DNA of 64,000 nt from Pseudazoarcus sp963975885 (lineage in GTDB: Bacteria; Pseudomonadota; Gammaproteobacteria; Burkholderiales; Rhodocyclaceae). This document shows, piece by piece, positions 60,811 to 64,000 of the stretch (position 1 is its first letter; every line of letters begins with the position of its first letter). A model generated the notes under the pieces. It saw nothing but the letters and a program-made list of their open reading frames with translations. It was not told the DNA's origin and did not search any database. Position numbers and translations under genes: made by a program. Where the stretch lies: the NCBI GenBank assembly GCA_963975885.1, contig CAXBIS010000016.1:27136-91135 (forward strand), in the 5' to 3' direction.

Positions 60811-61542
60811 GTGCTCTACCATCTGATGGGTAGTCTGATGGCGACAAGCTTCATGGTCACCGTCGTCGGGCTCGGCTGGCAGCTCGGGCAGGTGCTGCGT
60901 CGGCGTGCACTGGCCCGTGCAAATGCGCTTCCGGTCGGTGAGCGCGCGACCTCGATCCTCTCGCTCAATCAGATGGTCAGCCTGTTCACGGCGGTTTTCG
61001 CATTCTTCCTGTACGGCATCAGCCTCGAGCCGATGAACCACTATCTCGCCTGGCCACGTCTGTTGGCGGCGCTGGTGGTGGTGGTCATCTTCTGGCAGAT
61101 GGCCGTGGATCGTCGCAATGCCGCCTGTTTCACGGCGTGCGCACTGGCTGTTGCCTTGCTCGTCGGCGCGCCCCTGCTGCTGTGGATGGAGCCCTCGCAA
61201 CGCCTTGTCGGGGCAAGCGTGGCACAGGGGCTGGTGCTGGCGTCGACGGTGATCCTGGGCCAGGGCTACTGGCACCAGATCCGCCTGATCCGAAGGACCG
61301 GACGCACCGGCGCGGTATCGCTGCGGTTCCACCAGTGCGTGCTCGTCACCGCGCTATGCACCGTCGGCTTTGGCGCCGCCATGGGTGCGCGCGAGGGCTG
61401 GCCGTTGATGCTGCTCGCATCCGTCAGCGCTTCGCTGAAGCTCGTCACGCTATGGCATTTTCGCTGGGCGCGCCTCAGCGCACTGGCGCGCTCGCGACGA
61501 GAGACCGTGACGCCGGACGGCGATCTCAAGACGGCCCCGTGA
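60811..61542 (+). CDS. Multispanning membrane protein, PQ-loop-like
   Basis: 243 residues with about seven membrane helices. The segment GYWHQIRLIRRTGRTGAVSLRF resembles a PQ-loop (P/H-Q, then basic, then S-L), as in SWEET-type or related carriers. GTG 60811 was chosen because GGAGG lies seven bases before it; ATG 60784 in the same frame has no ribosome site. Divergent from the hybrid kinase, 129 bases apart. No specific substrate can be named. Confidence 0.6.
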   Translation: MLYHLMGSLMATSFMVTVVGLGWQLGQVLRRRALARANALPVGERATSILSLNQMVSLFTAVFAFFLYGISLEPMNHYLAWPRLLAALVVVVIFWQMAVDRRNAACFTACALAVALLVGAPLLLWMEPSQRLVGASVAQGLVLASTVILGQGYWHQIRLIRRTGRTGAVSLRFHQCVLVTALCTVGFGAAMGAREGWPLMLLASVSASLKLVTLWHFRWARLSALARSRRETVTPDGDLKTAP

Positions 61543-61722
61543 GCAGAAGCCTCCCAGTGTCGACGATTCTCTGATTCTGGTCTGCAAGTGTGCCGCGAGC
61601 TTAAGCATGTCGCGGTCCGGGTGAATCCGGTGTCCGCGTATCGTCAATGGTCGCTTGTTGCGCCTGCACGAGGTCTTCATCGGGTCGAGATCGCGCGCGT
61701 TGGACAGAAACTGTCGTTGATC

Positions 61723-61852
61723 GTTGAACTTGAGAGCGTGATTCCAGCTATAGCAAGGGCTTCCGGGGCTCTCAACTTTTCGAGTGATCTCGGTTTTGAT
61801 CGATAAAGTTGAGAGTTTGTCCGATTCTGATGGTTGAAATTGAGAGTGTGTC
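61723..61852. repeat. Degenerate TTGAGAG repeats, probable insertion-sequence remnant
   Basis: Related units occur at 61723-61740 (GTTGAACTTGAGAGCGTG), 61805-61821 (AAAGTTGAGAGTTTGTC) and 61833-61852 (GTTGAAATTGAGAGTGTGTC), plus an inverted copy at 61769-61779 that forms a perfect 11-bp inverted repeat with 61805-61815. Such multiple terminal repeats are typical of IS21-like ends. The 572-bp stretch 61543-62114 holds no convincing gene and is visibly less GC-rich in its middle. Confidence 0.5.
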
Positions 61853-61979
61853 AATACAGTTTTATGGTTGTTCTGTTTGCTGCTGGCGGATCGCACCATC
61901 AAAACCTGGGATCAAACACCTAGCTACTGCGGCTCAGTGGGACCAGTCAGAGTGTCGTTTGTCAGAATGTACAGATCAA

Positions 61980-62022
61980 GTATTCACCTGACACCGGCTC
62001 GGGGCCGGTGTCAGGTGAATAC
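61980..62022. repeat. Perfect 19-bp inverted repeat
   Basis: GTATTCACCTGACACCGGC and its exact complement are separated by TCGGG. It may be a REP-like element, an element end, or a terminator-like stem without a T-run; it lies 93 bp before the end of the minus-strand permease gene. Confidence 0.7.
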
Positions 62023-62114
62023 CGTATCAGCACATCCGGTGAATTACCCTCTGGTCGGCGCCATGGTGCAGATCGCCAAGCGCCGTCGAGAAGTGGCGGC
62101 ACGGAGCCGTGCGG

Positions 62115-63080
62115 CTAGGAGGGAGAGGGCTCAGGGATCAACTTGCCCGGCACCCAGCTCAGGTAGGTCACCATGCCGAACAGTTCGACCAGCGACTGGA
62201 AGACGATGACCACCACGGCGGCCTGCCAGGCCTCGGGCAGCGACAAGGCGATGGGCAGCACCACAAAGGAATTGCGGGTGCCGAAGCTGAAGGCCAAGGT
62301 TCTGGCCGAACGCGTGGGGAGCTGGAATAGTCTGCCGAGGGTCTTGCCCAGGAACGCGGCGAAGATCAAGTAGGCGACGAAGATCAACAGCACCTGCAGC
62401 AACACCCCGGTGAGGCCGGCCACGGTTGTCACCTGCGATGCCGCGATGACGAAGACTACCAGTGCCAGCAGCGGCACGGGCAGCATGCCCAGGCCATGCA
62501 CCCACCGCTTGGTATTGAGGCTGCGCTCGGCCAGGCGCTCGGTCATCCAGGCCATGGCCAGAGGCGTGAGGATCAGCCCCGCAAAGGCGCCGAGCAGATG
62601 GGTGCTGATGGCGGTCTGAAGCCACTCCGCGTCCAGGAAGAGCCAGAGATAGACGGGCAGGGCCAGCAGCTGCGCGAGCAGAAGCAGCGGCGTGGCGGCA
62701 ATGGCCCTGCCGGCATCGCCCTTGCCCAGGAGGGTAAAGCTGATGAACCAGTCGGTACAGGGGACGAGCAGCACCAGCAGCACGCCGGCCTGCACGGCGG
62801 GCGAGACGGGCAGGACGGCCATCAACCCGCCCAGGACGAGGGGAATCACCACGAAGTTGCCGAGCAGCAGGGCCGCCAGGAAGCGCCAGTCCTTGAAGCC
62901 CTGGCCGATCCGCGTCAGGGGAACCTGGGTGAAGGTGGCATAGAGCAGCCCGCCAAGCAGCGGCCAGAGGAAGGCTTCAAGGTGTGAGGTGACGTCCGGC
63001 AGGCCCAGCCCGATGGCCAGGCCAGCCAGGGTGCCGATCAGATAGATCCAGGATTGCTGGCGTTCCACCCAGTCGCGCAC
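62115..63080 (-). CDS. Bile-acid:Na+ symporter/ACR3-type permease (arsenic resistance family)
   Basis: 321 residues with about ten membrane helices. LLVLLVPCTDWFISFTLLGKGD contains the Cys seen in ACR3-like arsenite carriers, and SFGTRNSFVVLPIALSLP is a conserved BASS-family segment. Start is GTG 63080 after AAGGATC. The upstream gene is a broken rhodanese; rhodanese plus this permease type is a recurring pair. Substrate (arsenite or an organic acid) is not proven. Confidence 0.78.
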   Translation of the reverse strand: MRDWVERQQSWIYLIGTLAGLAIGLGLPDVTSHLEAFLWPLLGGLLYATFTQVPLTRIGQGFKDWRFLAALLLGNFVVIPLVLGGLMAVLPVSPAVQAGVLLVLLVPCTDWFISFTLLGKGDAGRAIAATPLLLLAQLLALPVYLWLFLDAEWLQTAISTHLLGAFAGLILTPLAMAWMTERLAERSLNTKRWVHGLGMLPVPLLALVVFVIAASQVTTVAGLTGVLLQVLLIFVAYLIFAAFLGKTLGRLFQLPTRSARTLAFSFGTRNSFVVLPIALSLPEAWQAAVVVIVFQSLVELFGMVTYLSWVPGKLIPEPSPS

Positions 63081-63095
63081 GGGAATGGATCCTTC

Positions 63096-63421
63096 TCAGT
63101 GTTCCAGTGACAAGCCTTCGGCCTTCCAGGCCCTTTTACCGCCCACATAGTGTGGTAGACCGCGGTGTGGCCGAGGCGGGTCAGGCGTTTGGCGGCACGG
63201 CCGGCCCGCTTGCAGTCCTCGCTAGCTCAGTACACGACGATGGTCGCTTGCCTGTCGGGTAGCCGGCGGGGCACCTCGTCCAAGATGTCGTCGGAGACGA
63301 TGTTGATGGCCCCGGGCACGTGCCCCTTGGCGAAGGTCTCGGCCGGCAGGGTATCCACCAGGGTGATCTCCCGGTATCGCCGCTGCCAGTCACGCAAGGT
63401 GGCGGTATCGATCGTTGGCAT
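63096..63421 (-). pseudogene. Rhodanese-like protein, broken by TGA and a 2-bp duplication
   Basis: From ATG 63421 the product MPTIDTATLRDWQRRYREI...AKGHVPGAIN runs to RQATIVVY and then meets TGA (63227-63229) exactly where rhodaneses have the catalytic Cys; the frame continues ASEDCKRAGRAAKRLTRLGHTAVYH. There an extra AC (near 63146-63155) shifts the frame; after removing it YVGGKRAWKAEGLSLEH follows to a stop at 63096. Two lesions show decay. The 64-residue open part lacks the active site. Confidence 0.8.
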
Positions 63422-63514
63422 GGTACCTCCCGACTTGGCGTGATGTTTCTCTTTCGTTTGCGCCGATGTCTTCTGGCCTCGCCCGGGGTTCCCGGAATTG
63501 TTGATTTCCACGCA

Positions 63515-63548
63515 GAACTGACCCGGGGTTTTCATCTAAAACTCACCC
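63515..63548. other. Possible insertion-sequence end motifs
   Basis: GAACTGACCC (63515-63524) and AAACTCACCC (63539-63548) repeat at 24-bp spacing, like the repeated terminal motifs of some IS21-family elements. The 302-bp gap 63422-63723 holds no gene. Confidence 0.3.
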
Positions 63549-63636
63549 ACCGGTTTATGCGCACAGTATAGCTACGCGGGGTTGGTTCCGGTTTCGGGTT
63601 GTGGTGTCTGTTCTCCTTGTGTTTTTGGGGTTCGAG

Positions 63637-63664
63637 TACGGCCCGGCTGCAGCCGGGCCGTACT
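63637..63664. repeat. 28-bp perfect palindrome
   Basis: GTACGGCCCGGCTG and its complement meet without a spacer (63637-63664), followed by TTGTCTTG. Lies 60 bp beyond the transposase fragment on the minus strand and could act as a terminator or element boundary. Confidence 0.6.
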
Positions 63665-63723
63665 TGTCTTGAAGCGCCAGGATTCGTTGCCGGTCGGGTT
63701 TTACCCCGTTTCCACGGACGGTT

Positions 63724-64000
63724 TTAAAAGGGCTGAAAACTCTTGTCCTGCCTAGCTACTCTAAGTCGCATTCTTGGATTGTGGAACCGTTCGATGTAGT
63801 CGAATAGATCCGCCCTTGCTTCATCGCGAGTTCGATACAACTGATGGCTGACGCGCTCGCGCTTGACCATCCCGAAGAAGCCTTCGCAGGCAGCATTGTC
63901 ACCACAAGGACCCACTGCACTCATGCTGCAGATCAGCGTATTGCGAGTGAGGAAGCGCTGCGGATCGCGGGGCTAGCACGACGACATCAGCTTGGATCGG
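63724..64000 (-). pseudogene. IS3-family transposase (OrfB) C-terminal fragment
   Basis: The minus strand reads FLTRNTLICSMSAVGPCGDNAACEGFFGMVKRERV...YRTRDEARADLFDYIERFHNPRMR, the end of an IS3-type integrase catalytic domain including the last acidic residue of the DDE triad (E in ACEGFFG). A TAG at 63973-63975 interrupts the frame upstream and the window edge cuts the rest, so the element is partial here and probably inactive. Confidence 0.8.

Noticed and set aside
60682..61332. 217-residue N-terminal extension of the hybrid kinase
   Set aside because: It runs antisense through the membrane protein gene at 60811-61542 and shows no domain; PAS similarity begins just after 60681.
61868..62209. 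113-residue open frame over the repeat region
   Set aside because: No ribosome site, no family resemblance, spans the 19-bp inverted repeat and overlaps the permease gene end.
63096..63421. Selenoprotein rhodanese
   Set aside because: A second lesion (AC duplication) breaks the frame after the UGA, so decay is the simpler reading; kept only as a point to check.

Overview
The window reads as chromosomal DNA of a GC-rich betaproteobacterium, most likely a Rhodocyclales member close to Thauera, Azoarcus or Aromatoleum. This rests on gene order (hflK-hflC-DUF2065-hisZ-purA, dnaX-ybaB-recR, petABC-sspA-sspB) and on the denitrifier-like nitrogen genes; no database search was run.

Layout. 1-7.8 kb: housekeeping (hflK end, hflC, DUF2065, hisZ, purA, tRNA-Leu(CAG), rnr, rlmB). 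7.9-32.7 kb: a large nitrate/nitrite assimilation island. It holds a NasR-type sensor-antiterminator (NIT + ANTAR) and four transcription units. Each unit starts with a sigma-54 promoter, upstream GCAC-N7-GTGC (NtrC-like) sites that are perfect pairs at two units and partly degenerate at the other two, and a leader with paired hexaloop hairpins of the ANTAR-target type. Three of the leaders also carry a terminator overlapping the second hairpin. Unit 1 encodes an unusual redox module: FAD/[2Fe-2S]/membrane cytochrome b fusion, 11-haem cytochrome c, Tll0287-like haem protein, small cytochrome c, truncated globin. Unit 2 encodes SUMT (siroheme), assimilatory nitrate reductase, a chemoreceptor and a separate NIT-like protein. 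Unit 3 (minus strand) is a nitrate ABC transporter with fused ATPases. Unit 4 (minus) is nirB-nirD-nitrate MFS transporter-PP2C/Ser-Thr kinase. Together these cover sensing, uptake, reduction of nitrate to ammonium, siroheme supply and probably taxis.

32.7-36.1 kb: Mla-like lipid transport operon. 36.3 kb: 4.5S RNA. 36.4-41.1 kb: ZIP transporter, cfa, katG. 41.4-50.1 kb: dnaX-ybaB-recR, cytochrome bc1, sspAB, glycine-zipper protein, dadA. 50.3-55.7 kb: fbp, an internally deleted putA, tamA without tamB, and a gene encoding near-canonical eukaryotic ubiquitin whose RLRGG end is replaced by an IPTL/PEP-CTERM-like membrane tail. This lies divergent from a secreted protein with a similar tail whose start codon sits in a 7-bp tandem repeat. 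55.7-61.5 kb: EAL response regulator, hybrid histidine kinase and a membrane protein. 61.6-64 kb: accessory debris (repeats, arsenic-type permease, broken rhodanese, IS3 transposase fragment).

The two most striking items are the membrane-tailed bacterial ubiquitin (54253-54600) and the redox module under combined sigma-54/ANTAR control (9.6-14.7 kb).
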